Shown: positions 1 to 6,932 of the stretch, piece after piece
Layout: each line of letters begins with the position of its first letter
How positions within the stretch are numbered: the stretch's first letter is position 1
Source of the DNA: Amphritea sp.
Lineage (GTDB): Bacteria; Pseudomonadota; Gammaproteobacteria; Pseudomonadales; Nitrincolaceae
Direction: 5' to 3'
Assembly: GCA_024679635.1 (NCBI GenBank)
Contig: JAIBDA010000050.1
Span: 1 to 8,798, forward strand
DNA length: 8,798 bases
Translations under genes and position numbers: made by a program
Notes under the pieces: model-generated
The model's database searches: none
What the model saw: the letters and a program-made list of their open reading frames with translations, nothing else
Told to the model about the DNA's origin: nothing

Positions 1-5
1 CTTTA

Positions 6-31
6 CCTCTATAGGACAGATGTTTAGAGGA
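6..31. repeat. Dispersed hairpin repeat, copy 1
   Basis: These 26 bp match 2053-2078 at 20 of 26 positions without gaps. Here the arms CCTCTA (6-11) and TAGAGG (25-30) are exactly complementary and enclose a core resembling CTATAGRACAGRTG. No T-run follows, so it does not look like a simple terminator. Both copies lie outside genes, as expected for a small REP-like intergenic element, but two copies are too few to define a family. Confidence 0.45.
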
Positions 32-49
32 GAAAAAGGCGGATTCAAA

Positions 50-68
50 ATCAAAATCAGATTTTGAT
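50..68. repeat. 19-bp palindrome ahead of the 183-584 gene
   Basis: ATCAAAATC (50-58) and GATTTTGAT (60-68) are exact reverse complements around a single central A. Such an odd-length, AT-rich dyad could be a dimeric repressor site. It lies about 26 bp upstream of the proposed -35 element of the next gene. No specific regulator is suggested by the sequence. Confidence 0.4.
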
Positions 69-93
69 GCTTGCTTATACCCCCAATGAATCG

Positions 94-121
94 TTGGTTC
101 CAGAGCCGAAGGTGATATATA
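94..121 (+). promoter_or_regulatory. Candidate sigma-70 promoter for the 183-584 gene
   Basis: TTGGTT (94-99) and TATATA (116-121) are separated by 16 bp, giving a plausible -35/-10 pair about 60 bp upstream of the start codon. Support comes only from motif match and position. Confidence 0.35.
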
Positions 122-182
122 TCAAGCCATGGTTGTGCAGAGTAGGTACTCTGTTAAACAGAGATAAACAGAGGTGAAAGAG

Positions 183-584
183 ATGATTTCGAAGTTTTCC
201 GATCTGCTGGATATGGTCGCTAAAGAAGATGAACCCCAGCGCTTACTGATGCTTTTTGCAAAGGCTGAAGGTGGTTCATCAAATCCGAAGAAACAACGTA
301 AAAAGCAGCGTGGCACTATCGAGCCTGTTATGTGTGTAGATAAACTACCAGAAGAAATCGAGTCTTTTACTCAGCTGGTTGCTGAAGCGGATAATATTTC
401 TAACGAGTGGAACTTCATTATTGTTGCTGGTCTGGCTGGCGAGAATGGCAAGGCGCCTACGACTGAAGATGCAGATCCATATTTGAACAAGATGGCAAAC
501 GGCCTGGCGATGGGCGAAGATCTGTCTCGTTATCTGATTTTTGACCGGAATGAAGATCCGATCTTGATGGGAGAGAGTGATTAA
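183..584 (+). CDS. Conserved hypothetical protein, soluble, ~133 aa
   Basis: The product is a small acidic protein with no signal peptide or membrane segment, so it is probably cytoplasmic. I recognise the general pattern, an N-terminus of the type MISxFxDLL, then PQRLLxxFAKAE and later PVMCVDK. It matches a gammaproteobacterial family often labelled 'ribonucleotide reductase subunit alpha' in automatic annotation. The protein is far too short to be that enzyme and has no reductase active-site motifs, so the label should not be used. The middle has a basic stretch (PKKQRKKQRG). The ATG at 183 was chosen because GAGGTG at 171-176 is a good Shine-Dalgarno six bases upstream and the family begins MIS. 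An in-frame GTG at 174 would add three residues but overlaps that site. The gene appears monocistronic and is followed at once by a terminator. Function is unknown. Confidence 0.85.
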   Translation: MISKFSDLLDMVAKEDEPQRLLMLFAKAEGGSSNPKKQRKKQRGTIEPVMCVDKLPEEIESFTQLVAEADNISNEWNFIIVAGLAGENGKAPTTEDADPYLNKMANGLAMGEDLSRYLIFDRNEDPILMGESD

Positions 585-594
585 CTGAGATATT

Positions 595-621
595 AAAAAA
601 GCCCCAATGGGGCTTTTTTTT
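595..621 (+). terminator. Strong factor-independent terminator after the 183-584 gene
   Basis: GCCCC (601-605) and GGGGC (609-613) pair around the loop AAT. An A-run precedes the stem and eight T follow it, so it can also work on the opposite strand. It begins 10 bp after the stop codon. Confidence 0.9.
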
Positions 622-634
622 GTTTCTGCAGAAT

Positions 635-657
635 AAAAAAGGACCACTTAAGTGGCC
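635..657 (-). terminator. Terminator of the small minus-strand gene
   Basis: Read on the minus strand, GGGCCAC-TTAA-GTGGTCC forms a 7-bp stem with one G-U pair and a 4-nt loop, followed by TTTTTATTC. It is 20 bp past the stop of the 678-878 gene and faces the terminator at 595-621. The two convergent genes are therefore insulated from each other. Confidence 0.75.
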
Positions 658-677
658 CAAAGACGTCTCGTTTTGAC

Positions 678-878
678 CTAAACGGTCCCGAATGAACGAG
701 TGCTTTTAAAACTTTGTTTGGCAAACATCTTTGCTTTCCGGTTCTTAAACCAGGCAGAAATTGATGCGCCAAATTCTGCCAGAGCTTCTCCGCGAAGTGC
801 GTGGGCCTGACCAATGTAGTAGTCGGTATCGATGTTATTGTGCTGATCTAATTTAAGGTTTACGTCATGATTTTGCAT
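678..878 (-). CDS. Small basic conserved protein, ~66 aa
   Basis: This short protein begins with a polar segment rich in Asn and Asp. A helix-like core follows (YYIGQAHALRGEALAEF, then ISAWFKNRKAK), and the C-terminal tail is strongly basic. The pattern 'xxIGxAHxLRxEAxAEx...xxxWF' resembles small uncharacterised proteins in the DUF1127/RSP_7527 style, but I cannot assign a family with certainty. Its reality is supported by its own terminator, by the intergenic gap to the divergent regulator, and by a composition unlike a shadow frame. ATG at 878 is preferred, with GGTG about six bases upstream; a GTG at 884 is in frame two codons earlier. No signal peptide or membrane segment is visible. The divergent LysR-type gene is a candidate regulator, which is an inference from layout only. 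Confidence 0.65.
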   Translation of the reverse strand: MQNHDVNLKLDQHNNIDTDYYIGQAHALRGEALAEFGASISAWFKNRKAKMFAKQSFKSTRSFGTV

Positions 879-884
879 TTTCAC

Positions 885-1093
885 ACCAAGAAATATTTAA
901 CTAACATCGTAATTTTTACGGCGGGTAATCTACGACTCAAGCCGTTAACTTAGTATTGGGTTGTCTCTAACCCCGGTTAAAACGGAGAGTTTAAGCTAGA
1001 TCGCCTCTGATTTGAGGGCTATACTAAGGTCGCATTAATTATAAAACAAACGACAGTTTTTCAGGCTAACAGTGAGTTATTTTCACTTATGAG
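885..1093. promoter_or_regulatory. Divergent intergenic region with inverted repeats
   Basis: This spacer must hold both the small-gene promoter (minus) and the LysR promoter (plus). Three inverted repeats are visible. CGTAA-TTT-TTACG lies at 908-920, GGGTT-GTCTCT-AACCC at 958-973 and AGTGA-N7-TCACT at 1071-1087, the last just before the LysR start. TATACT near 1020 is a possible plus-strand -10 box but has no good -35 partner. LysR-type proteins usually bind interrupted dyads in such divergent regions, so one of these may be the autoregulatory site. Which one cannot be told from sequence. Confidence 0.35.
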
Positions 1094-2002
1094 GTGCTTA
1101 TCAGACGCTTGCCCCCTTTAAACGCCCTGCGTAGTTTTGAGTCCGCAGCCCGGCTGGGTAGCTTTAACCAGGCAGCAGAAGAATTGTTTGTCACCCCTTC
1201 TGCTATTAGCCATCAGATAAAGTCTCTTGAGGCGTTTCTGGGATTAAAGTTGTTTCAGCGCGAGAAGCGGCAGGTTCAGATCACCGTTGCCGGTGAAAAG
1301 TATCTGGTGGCTGTCTCCCACGCACTGGATGAGCTGGATGCGGCGACCCGGCGTTTGATCTCTGCACCGAATACCAGTTCGCTGACCTTTGAAGCACCTC
1401 CGGCGTTTCTGAGCCGCTGGCTGATGCCGAAAATAAAAGATTTTCAGGCACTCTACCCGGATATCGAGCTACGTCTGAGTACGGGTTCAGTCAATAAGAT
1501 CGATTTTGATCACAGTGATCTGGATATGGCTGTGTATTTTGGCGATCTGCCGGACGATGCTGATGTAGAGGTTCACCTGGTTCATCGGTCAGTGGTCGTT
1601 CCGGTCTGCAGCCCCCGGAAAATGGAAGAAGATCAAATTGAATCTCTCTCTGATCTGCTTAAGCAGCCGCTGATTCATGTGACTAGTCGTCGTAATGAAT
1701 GGCAGCGGTTACTCCATAAGTCAGGGGTCAGCATGACCGGAGGAGAGAAAGGCTTATCCTTTTCCAGTACTCAGCTGGCACTGGGTGCTGCTCTGGAAGG
1801 CCTGGGTATCGCATTATCGGATAAAGCCCTGATTAGTCGTGAATTACAGTATGGTCAGTTGGTCGTCCCAGTGGAGGCTGAGTTGCTGACGGGCAAAGCG
1901 TTTTATCTGATTTACCCAAAAAACCGCCAGATTACCTACGGTATGCGGGTGTTCCGTGAGTGGTTGTTGGGGGTCATGGGGCTGACAGAGCAGGACGGCT
2001 AG
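1094..2002 (+). CDS. LysR-type transcriptional regulator, GcvA-like
   Basis: The 302-residue length is normal for the LysR family. The N-terminal winged helix-turn-helix occupies about residues 8-65, with the hallmark order LNALRSFESAARLGSF, AAEELFVTPSAISHQIKSLE and LGLKLFQR. The start RRLPPLNALRSFE is typical of the GcvA subgroup. The effector-binding domain covers about 92-295 and includes the family pattern PPAFLSRWLMPKI. It should act as a cytoplasmic DNA-binding tetramer responding to a small molecule, but the ligand cannot be read from the sequence. The GTG at 1094 is the only early start that keeps the full DNA-binding domain; an ATG at 1089 is in another frame. The Shine-Dalgarno is weak. 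The gene is divergent from the small protein at 678-878 and convergent with the porin. The divergent neighbour is the best candidate target. Regulation of the iron operon is possible but nothing in the sequence shows it. Confidence 0.93.
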   Translation: MLIRRLPPLNALRSFESAARLGSFNQAAEELFVTPSAISHQIKSLEAFLGLKLFQREKRQVQITVAGEKYLVAVSHALDELDAATRRLISAPNTSSLTFEAPPAFLSRWLMPKIKDFQALYPDIELRLSTGSVNKIDFDHSDLDMAVYFGDLPDDADVEVHLVHRSVVVPVCSPRKMEEDQIESLSDLLKQPLIHVTSRRNEWQRLLHKSGVSMTGGEKGLSFSSTQLALGAALEGLGIALSDKALISRELQYGQLVVPVEAELLTGKAFYLIYPKNRQITYGMRVFREWLLGVMGLTEQDG

Positions 2003-2005
2003 ACT

Positions 2006-2035
2006 ACTGCCCGGCGCTTTCGGCGCGCGGGCAGT
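2006..2035 (+). terminator. GC-rich hairpin after the LysR gene
   Basis: ACTGCCCG (2006-2013) pairs with CGGGCAGT (2028-2035), and the inner GCGC (2014-2017) pairs with GCGC (2023-2026) with one bulged G. The stem is very stable and starts four bases after the stop codon. No clear T-run follows, so termination may be weak, or the hairpin may protect a transcript 3' end. Confidence 0.5.
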
Positions 2036-2052
2036 GATCGTTTAGTAATAAG

Positions 2053-2078
2053 TCCCTATAGAACAGGTGCTTATAGGA
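2053..2078. repeat. Dispersed hairpin repeat, copy 2
   Basis: This matches 6-31 at 20 of 26 positions. Its arms pair as CCTATA (2055-2060) with TATAGG (2072-2077), a register shifted by two bases from copy 1, so hairpin capacity is kept although bases changed. It lies between the 3' ends of the LysR gene and the porin gene and could also serve as a weak transcript end for the porin. Confidence 0.45.
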
Positions 2079-2097
2079 TATACAGGATAGCAATGGT

Positions 2098-3171
2098 TTA
2101 GAAACGGGTGGATAAAACCAGATTCAAGGCGTCGCTGCTATCGCCGGCGTAATCTTCTTCTCTGACCAACTCGACAATGAGTTCAGCATTTTCATACAGC
2201 TCCCTGGACGCGCCCAGAGTTACCCGGGAGTGGGCAAACAGGTTGTCACCGGTATCGGTTAGCTGTTCACCATCTGCGGTTTTACTGTAGCCCAGAGATA
2301 AATTGCCCGGAGCGCCCATCAGTTCAGTGGCGTAATCGGTACTGACGTGCCAGGCAGACAGTTCTGGAGAGCCCGCTAACTCATCAAATCCCGCTGTTTT
2401 CAGGTATTCCGCAGAGAGTGACAGATCGTTTATCGCATAACTTAGATTGATACGTGAGGCACTGACTTTGTCATCACCAGTCAGGCTGTCAGCCTGAAAG
2501 GGCTCAGTATTGCGGATATTGTTGAGGTAGCCGACGCCAATCGCAAAGCCGTTATCAAAGGTCAGCTCAGCATTGAGTCCCAGATTGTCTACCTTGCTTT
2601 CATCGCTCTGACCTTTAAACAGATAACCTCCGGCGCTGAACATCCCCTGACTAAAACCCAGAAACAGCAGGTCATCGGTGTTATCGGTGAGATCGTCGGT
2701 CAGCGGATCTGACCAGGCGTTGCCGTTGATGACTGCAAAGGGTATCGCTGTGCGACCGGCCACCAGTGCCCATGGGCTCTCTTCCGAGCTGATAGTTACA
2801 ATAGCTTCATCAACAAACAGATCCTGATCTTCTCCCTCATCTTCATATTTAAGGGTCGTCGAGAGCGCCATATACTGATTGACGGTAGCGTCTATGGTGA
2901 GCTCAACACTATCAACATCCAGATCATTTTCGTTACTGCCGTCAGCTTGTTCAGAAGCGGTTGCGAGAAACTCAGCACTACCGCTGAGAGTCACTGGACT
3001 GCGGTTGTTGTTGATACTGATCTGCTCTGTCATGGTGTCGCTCAGCTGGGATTCGAGCTGCGCTATACGCACTTTTAGTATGCTGAGTTCAGATTGCAGA
3101 TCACTTGCCTGTACCGTTGGTGTAGTGGCGACCGCTGTAGTGATTAGGGATGCCAGTAGGGTGTTTTTCAT
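2098..3171 (-). CDS. LbtU-family outer-membrane siderophore porin
   Basis: A signal peptide (about residues 1-22, ending VQA) is followed by a short coiled coil (about 24-45, ELSILKVRIAQLESQL). A predicted beta-barrel runs from residue 60 to the terminal aromatic Phe of LSTRF, as expected for an outer-membrane protein. The coiled coil, then LSGSAEF, then repeated acidic strands such as DLDVDSVELTIDATV and LFVDEAIVTI, is the pattern I associate with LbtU, the legiobactin receptor of Legionella and its porin relatives. These take up siderophores without a TonB plug. No plug or TonB box is visible. Exposed segments are very acidic (about 78-90, 109-122 and 153-168). AAGGA lies seven bases before ATG. 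The gene follows the imelysin operon on the same strand after 101 bp with no obvious promoter or Fur box of its own, so readthrough is likely. The LbtU call is by recognition; a general anionic porin is the alternative. Confidence 0.75.
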   Translation of the reverse strand: MKNTLLASLITTAVATTPTVQASDLQSELSILKVRIAQLESQLSDTMTEQISINNNRSPVTLSGSAEFLATASEQADGSNENDLDVDSVELTIDATVNQYMALSTTLKYEDEGEDQDLFVDEAIVTISSEESPWALVAGRTAIPFAVINGNAWSDPLTDDLTDNTDDLLFLGFSQGMFSAGGYLFKGQSDESKVDNLGLNAELTFDNGFAIGVGYLNNIRNTEPFQADSLTGDDKVSASRINLSYAINDLSLSAEYLKTAGFDELAGSPELSAWHVSTDYATELMGAPGNLSLGYSKTADGEQLTDTGDNLFAHSRVTLGASRELYENAELIVELVREEDYAGDSSDALNLVLSTRF

Positions 3172-3209
3172 TGTGTTTCCTTAGTTATGGGTAGTAAGTG
3201 GCACCCGCG

Positions 3210-3233
3210 AAAAGGCACAGAAGCGGGCTTCTG
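3210..3233 (-). other. Intercistronic hairpin between the DUF1513 gene and the porin
   Basis: On the minus strand CAGAAG-CCCG-CTTCTG forms a perfect 6-bp stem (3218-3233), followed by TGCCTTTTC. It resembles a weak terminator or attenuator and could lower porin expression relative to the upstream genes. An overlapping alternative stem, CCCGC/GCGGG (3204-3208 with 3223-3227), may compete with it. Confidence 0.35.
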
Positions 3234-3272
3234 GTCTGTTCATGGGGGCTGTTGTAAGCGTTAAGCTGGGTG

Positions 3273-4391
3273 TTAGAAAGGGAGTGTGGTCAAGTGATTA
3301 TCCCAGGCGGTTGCAATGGTCGAGGGCAGACGCACTGTTGTCCCGCGTTGAAGGTTATGTCGAAGGCAGCGACCGGTGCCTGCACTGATAATAAATTCAG
3401 CACTATTGTTGGTTGCCGCCAGGCCGCAGCCATCCCGGCTCTTGATAGAGGAGATAAATTGGTTCTCATGCAGATCCCAGAAAGAGATCAGATCCCCCCG
3501 GGGCGCTGATACCGCCGCGAAGCGGCCACTGTGATCAATCCTGGCGCTGCCGCAGTAACCTTTCATTGCCAGATTAACCGCTGGTGGTGCGTGCAGTAGT
3601 TCAATCGGCTGCCCCGGTTGGTGCACCGCCACCAGCGGCAGGTTGTGACCCTTTTCGCCCTGATACTGCAGGGCGATAACCGTTGTGCCCTGCGGATTGG
3701 TATCGATATGGCGGATGCTCAGCTGGTGCAGATGCGCGGGCAGCTGCTGCTGTTCCAGGCGCTTCCCCGTGAGAATATCCAGCCGCAGCAGCGAGGGTTG
3801 CATGCTGTCCAGGTTGAGTTTCTCCCGTCCATGATTCGGGTGGGTTAGAATACCGCCGTTGGCAACGGTTAGTACTGAGCTTCCCGGTTGTTGCACCAGC
3901 TCATGGGGGCCTATGCCATAACTGGGGTAATCGGCGATAATCGGATAGTTTGCCCCAAGGGCACGGATCACCACCCGGCCCTGTCCACTGCTGATCTCAT
4001 TTTCCGTGGTAATAAGCCAGCGGCCATCTTCCGAGAAAATACCGTGGCCGAAAAAGTGTCGTCCGCTCCCCGCATTAATCCGTTTAACCAGACGCTGCTG
4101 GCGATAATCAACCAGATCAATAAAGCGGCCAGGCCGCCGCGCTATGCAAGCCAGTAGCGGTAAATGCGGGTGTACCTCGGTATGATGCGCCCGCCCCGGC
4201 AGTAGATGATCCAGCATCACCTCCCCCTGTTGCCCGATGAGGTAGAGGTGGAACTGTCCGGCGCTGTCCTTGGCGGCTGAGGCAAACATCGGTTTTGCTG
4301 AGCGGTTATCGTCATCCGCGGCCAGCGTTAGCGAGGGTAGCAGCAGGGTACTCCCCAGCAGCTGGCAGAAACGACGGCGATTAATCTCCAT
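3273..4391 (-). CDS. DUF1513 periplasmic beta-propeller-like protein
   Basis: The family (PF07433) is found beside imelysin and DUF1111 genes and is of unknown function. The N-terminus NRRRFCQLLGS followed by a hydrophobic stretch ending LTLA is a Tat-like signal (about residues 1-24), though the twin-arginine match is loose. Family landmarks are HGIFSEDGRWLITTEN (about 116-131), IGPHEL (160-165) and NGGILTHP (178-185), then repeated short beta-rich blades such as HSGRFAAVSAPRGDLISFWD. The length of about 372 residues is normal. It overlaps the preceding imelysin gene by 11 bp, so translation is probably coupled. ATG at 4391 was chosen; a GTG at 4394 would add one residue. No clear Shine-Dalgarno precedes either. 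It has several His residues and no haem-binding CxxCH. A role as a periplasmic partner of the iron or haem proteins is inferred from the operon. Confidence 0.88.
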   Translation of the reverse strand: MEINRRRFCQLLGSTLLLPSLTLAADDDNRSAKPMFASAAKDSAGQFHLYLIGQQGEVMLDHLLPGRAHHTEVHPHLPLLACIARRPGRFIDLVDYRQQRLVKRINAGSGRHFFGHGIFSEDGRWLITTENEISSGQGRVVIRALGANYPIIADYPSYGIGPHELVQQPGSSVLTVANGGILTHPNHGREKLNLDSMQPSLLRLDILTGKRLEQQQLPAHLHQLSIRHIDTNPQGTTVIALQYQGEKGHNLPLVAVHQPGQPIELLHAPPAVNLAMKGYCGSARIDHSGRFAAVSAPRGDLISFWDLHENQFISSIKSRDGCGLAATNNSAEFIISAGTGRCLRHNLQRGTTVRLPSTIATAWDNHLTTLPF

Positions 4392-5469
4392 CACGGCTGT
4401 TGAATCCCAGTTGAATCTCCAGTGTTAGCATCTCTGCCGTCAGTCCCCGGTCGAGCTGCTGGAGTGCGTCGCTTATCTGGAGTAACTGGTCGACTGTTGC
4501 TGACTGATACAGGCTGGTGATCAGTGGGGCTTGCACGGTTTTGAGCTGCTGTTCGATACGGTTGAACAGGATGCTGATATTATCCGCCTGAGCAGCTCTT
4601 CCCTGCTTCCGTAGTAGACTGTCGACGCTGTTTGTGGTGCCCGAATAGAGGTGTCGGATACTGGCAATGTTGAGCTGAATGTTGCGTAGCGAGCGCTGAC
4701 TGCGCCAGGATTCGCTGCGCTTTGGCCGCACTTGGCCACCCCCCAGCGGTCGGAGGATTTTCTGATCGCGGATCGCCTCAATGGGTTCGATTAGCGATTT
4801 CATCAGATCTACAGCCGCTTCCTGATGGCTGTCGTAATAGCTGTTCTGGCTACCGGCAATAGACAAAGAGTTACTGTAACCATTGTTCCACTCATCCAGG
4901 GTTGCCCGGCTGTTTATCGCTATGTACGTGGCGATGGTCTGGCTTAGCTGGCACCGATAGCTGTTGTTGGTTAGCTGATGCAGTGAGCTGGTAAACAACA
5001 GGCGCTCCAGGGCTGGCAAGCCTTTGACCCCGATACTGGCTTTGTAGAGATAATCTGTACTGAGGGTGTCTGGATTTCCTTGTTGCAGCAGCAGATTGAG
5101 CTGTTTACCGATTAGATTTTTCTTATCAGGCCAGAACTGCATGCTGAAATTACGCATCAGGGTTTCAATCGGGCCAAACTGGATATGCTGAACCTCTTGC
5201 CAGGCGTCCATTGTTTGCTGGAAGTCTGCCTGGGCGTTCTCCAGTTGCTTTTGTTCCGGCTGGCGGCAGAGCGCGGTAGTACTGGTCGCAAGCTTAGCGC
5301 TGCTGTGTTGCAGTGCTTGGTAGCGGGGCAGTATGTGCTCTTTTACAAGGCTATGGTTAAGTGATTGCCATTGCTGCTCTGAAGGGGCTGCATGCAGAAC
5401 GCTGACCGTTGTAAGCAGCAGTGAGACTCCCAGCAAGATTGGCCAAAGAGTCTTAGAAGTTGAATTCAT
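4381..5469 (-). CDS. Imelysin-family protein (second copy, GLPALE type)
   Basis: This 362-residue secreted protein has a signal peptide ending near VLHAA (about residues 1-28) and an all-helical imelysin domain (PF09375). Landmarks are QFGPIETLMRNFSMQFWPDKKN (about 97-118), GVKGLPALERLLF (147-159), and PLGGGQVRPKRSESWRSQRS (about 241-260). The first imelysin of this operon has a canonical GxHxxE motif; this one has GLPALE in that place, so the His is replaced by Pro and only Glu remains. That is usual for this subgroup. It therefore probably does not bind metal in the same way. Its ATG overlaps the stop of the DUF1111 gene in an ATGA arrangement, and GGAG precedes the start by six bases, so the two proteins are likely made together. 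It corresponds in position to the second imelysin of the Pseudomonas icmP region. It probably acts in the periplasm in iron handling; the activity is unproven. Confidence 0.9.
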   Translation of the reverse strand: MNSTSKTLWPILLGVSLLLTTVSVLHAAPSEQQWQSLNHSLVKEHILPRYQALQHSSAKLATSTTALCRQPEQKQLENAQADFQQTMDAWQEVQHIQFGPIETLMRNFSMQFWPDKKNLIGKQLNLLLQQGNPDTLSTDYLYKASIGVKGLPALERLLFTSSLHQLTNNSYRCQLSQTIATYIAINSRATLDEWNNGYSNSLSIAGSQNSYYDSHQEAAVDLMKSLIEPIEAIRDQKILRPLGGGQVRPKRSESWRSQRSLRNIQLNIASIRHLYSGTTNSVDSLLRKQGRAAQADNISILFNRIEQQLKTVQAPLITSLYQSATVDQLLQISDALQQLDRGLTAEMLTLEIQLGFNSRDGD

Positions 5470-6929
5470 AGTGACTCCAAAAAGGTAATTAAGGCGCTTC
5501 GTTCAGGGGCCGGCAGGTTGATAACACGATTACGGGCGGTGGCACCTTCGCCACCGTGCCAGAGGATCGCTTCAAGCAAGTTTCTGGCTCTGCCATCGTG
5601 GAGGAAATAGCTATGGCCGCTCACGGTTTTGGTCAGCCCGATTCCCCAGAGAGGCGGTGTTTTCCACTCGCTGCCACTGGCAAGAAATTCTGGCCGGTGA
5701 TCTGCCAGTCCCTCACCCATATCGTGAAGTAGCAAGTCGGTATAGGGCCATATCAGCTGATCGGACTGTTCGGGCATATCCTCCCGGGAGGCGGTGGTAA
5801 AGCTTGGTTGGTGGCATGCGGCACAGCCACTCTGATGGAATACCGCTTTGCCTTGCAACACTGTCGGCTTATCAAAGTCGGGCCGGGCAGGCGGCGCCAG
5901 GTTACGGCTGTAAAATTCAACCAGCTTAACCATTTCTGCGGATGCCTCGGCATTATCCTGCAGCGGCGTGTTGCCATCCGGCTGTCTCAGGCAGTTTGTC
6001 TGGTTGCTAGTACAATCGCCGTCAGCGGTGGGAACGAAGGGGGTGGAGATCCCCATGTCGCCACTGAAGGCTCCCACGGCTTGCTGAATCAGGGTTGGGT
6101 TACCGGCTTTCCAGCCAAATCGACCCAGATCTTGCTGTTGGGTGAAGCGATTCCAGACACGGTTGGCTCGGCCGGAGATGCCATCTTTGTTGATATCGTC
6201 CGGATCAGCCAGCGCTTCAATATCGGCGAGGTCAATCGCTTCCAGTAAGCCCAGCCCAATCATCGGAGGCGCGACTCGTGGGGAGAGCATGGCCTGGGGA
6301 TGTAACGGGCCATAGCTAAGATTCGATATACTGTATTCGGGTCGACGAAGATTAACCTGAAGACCGTCGGCCAGGTTCACTGTGGTGTCGCTATAGTTGA
6401 TGACCATCCGCCCCTCCCCGGCGAGTCCGTTGATAGCGAGATCCTGCAGTTGACCACCATAGGTGGGTTCCGGAATTACGCCGGCTCTGCCACTTTCCAG
6501 TAATTGGCGCTGAACATCGTTCTGCGGTGGGATACTCAGACGCAGAAACATCGATACAGCGCTGTCTTCCGGCCAGTTCGCTTCCGGTGGATGTCCCCGG
6601 CCATCTTTTAGATGGCAGCGCTGACAGGAGCGGGCGTTATAGAGCGGCCCCAGGCCATCACTGGCGGTGGTGGATGACGGCGCGGGAACCCATATTTTCT
6701 TGAAGATGCCGTTGCCCAGTTTAAAATTAAGCTCGTTTTCAAAGCTCATATTTGCCGAGCTTTGAGAAAATGCGTTGATGTTCAACTGCTTATGATGGGT
6801 CGTACTGCCACCGGGCAGTGCTTCACCGGGCTCCGGTAAATGCTGTTCTATCGCTGCAACGGCTGAAGTGGCCATGGCTATCGTGGTAATAACGACAGCC
6901 ATGGGGGTAAACAAATGTCTGCAGATCAT
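5466..6929 (-). CDS. DUF1111 di-haem c-type oxidoreductase
   Basis: The 487-residue protein has a signal peptide (about residues 1-26, ending AVAA), so it is exported and haem is attached in the periplasm. Two c-type haem motifs are present: CQRCH at 102-106 and CAACH at 369-373. Others are an EF-hand-like loop, DPDDINKDGISGR (about 242-254), a likely disulfide pair at C306 and C313, and the conserved C-terminal block LLHDMGEGLADH, KTPPLWGIGLT and FLHDGRARNLLEAILWHGGE (about 399-461). These define the DHOR family (PF06537), related to di-haem cytochrome c peroxidases and often called thiol oxidoreductase, a label without strong proof. Start ATG at 6929 is three bases after the upstream imelysin stop, with GGAG seven bases before it. 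In this operon it probably changes the redox state of iron or a ligand for the imelysins, which is inference. A broken paralogue lies upstream at about 8343-8586. Confidence 0.92.
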   Translation of the reverse strand: MICRHLFTPMAVVITTIAMATSAVAAIEQHLPEPGEALPGGSTTHHKQLNINAFSQSSANMSFENELNFKLGNGIFKKIWVPAPSSTTASDGLGPLYNARSCQRCHLKDGRGHPPEANWPEDSAVSMFLRLSIPPQNDVQRQLLESGRAGVIPEPTYGGQLQDLAINGLAGEGRMVINYSDTTVNLADGLQVNLRRPEYSISNLSYGPLHPQAMLSPRVAPPMIGLGLLEAIDLADIEALADPDDINKDGISGRANRVWNRFTQQQDLGRFGWKAGNPTLIQQAVGAFSGDMGISTPFVPTADGDCTSNQTNCLRQPDGNTPLQDNAEASAEMVKLVEFYSRNLAPPARPDFDKPTVLQGKAVFHQSGCAACHQPSFTTASREDMPEQSDQLIWPYTDLLLHDMGEGLADHRPEFLASGSEWKTPPLWGIGLTKTVSGHSYFLHDGRARNLLEAILWHGGEGATARNRVINLPAPERSALITFLESL

Positions 6930-6932
6930 CGT

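Noticed and set aside
1..66. Possible 3' end of an upstream plus-strand gene (frame ending TGA at 64-66)
   Set aside because: About 20 residues are readable, with no recognisable motif, and the stretch contains the repeat and palindrome. Coding cannot be supported.
345..660. Minus-strand open frames opposite the 183-584 gene
   Set aside because: They run through the strong terminator at 595-621 and show no protein-like pattern.
2879..3184. Plus-strand 101-codon frame opposite the porin start
   Set aside because: It is antisense to the signal peptide and coiled coil of the porin and low in complexity, so it is not a gene.
3172..3272. Independent iron-regulated promoter for the porin
   Set aside because: No convincing -35/-10 pair or Fur-like site is seen in these 101 bp; only a hairpin is present.
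5808..6248. Plus-strand 146-codon open frame inside the DUF1111 gene
   Set aside because: It lies wholly opposite a well-supported di-haem protein, has no recognisable domain, and is a shadow of the high-GC coding strand.
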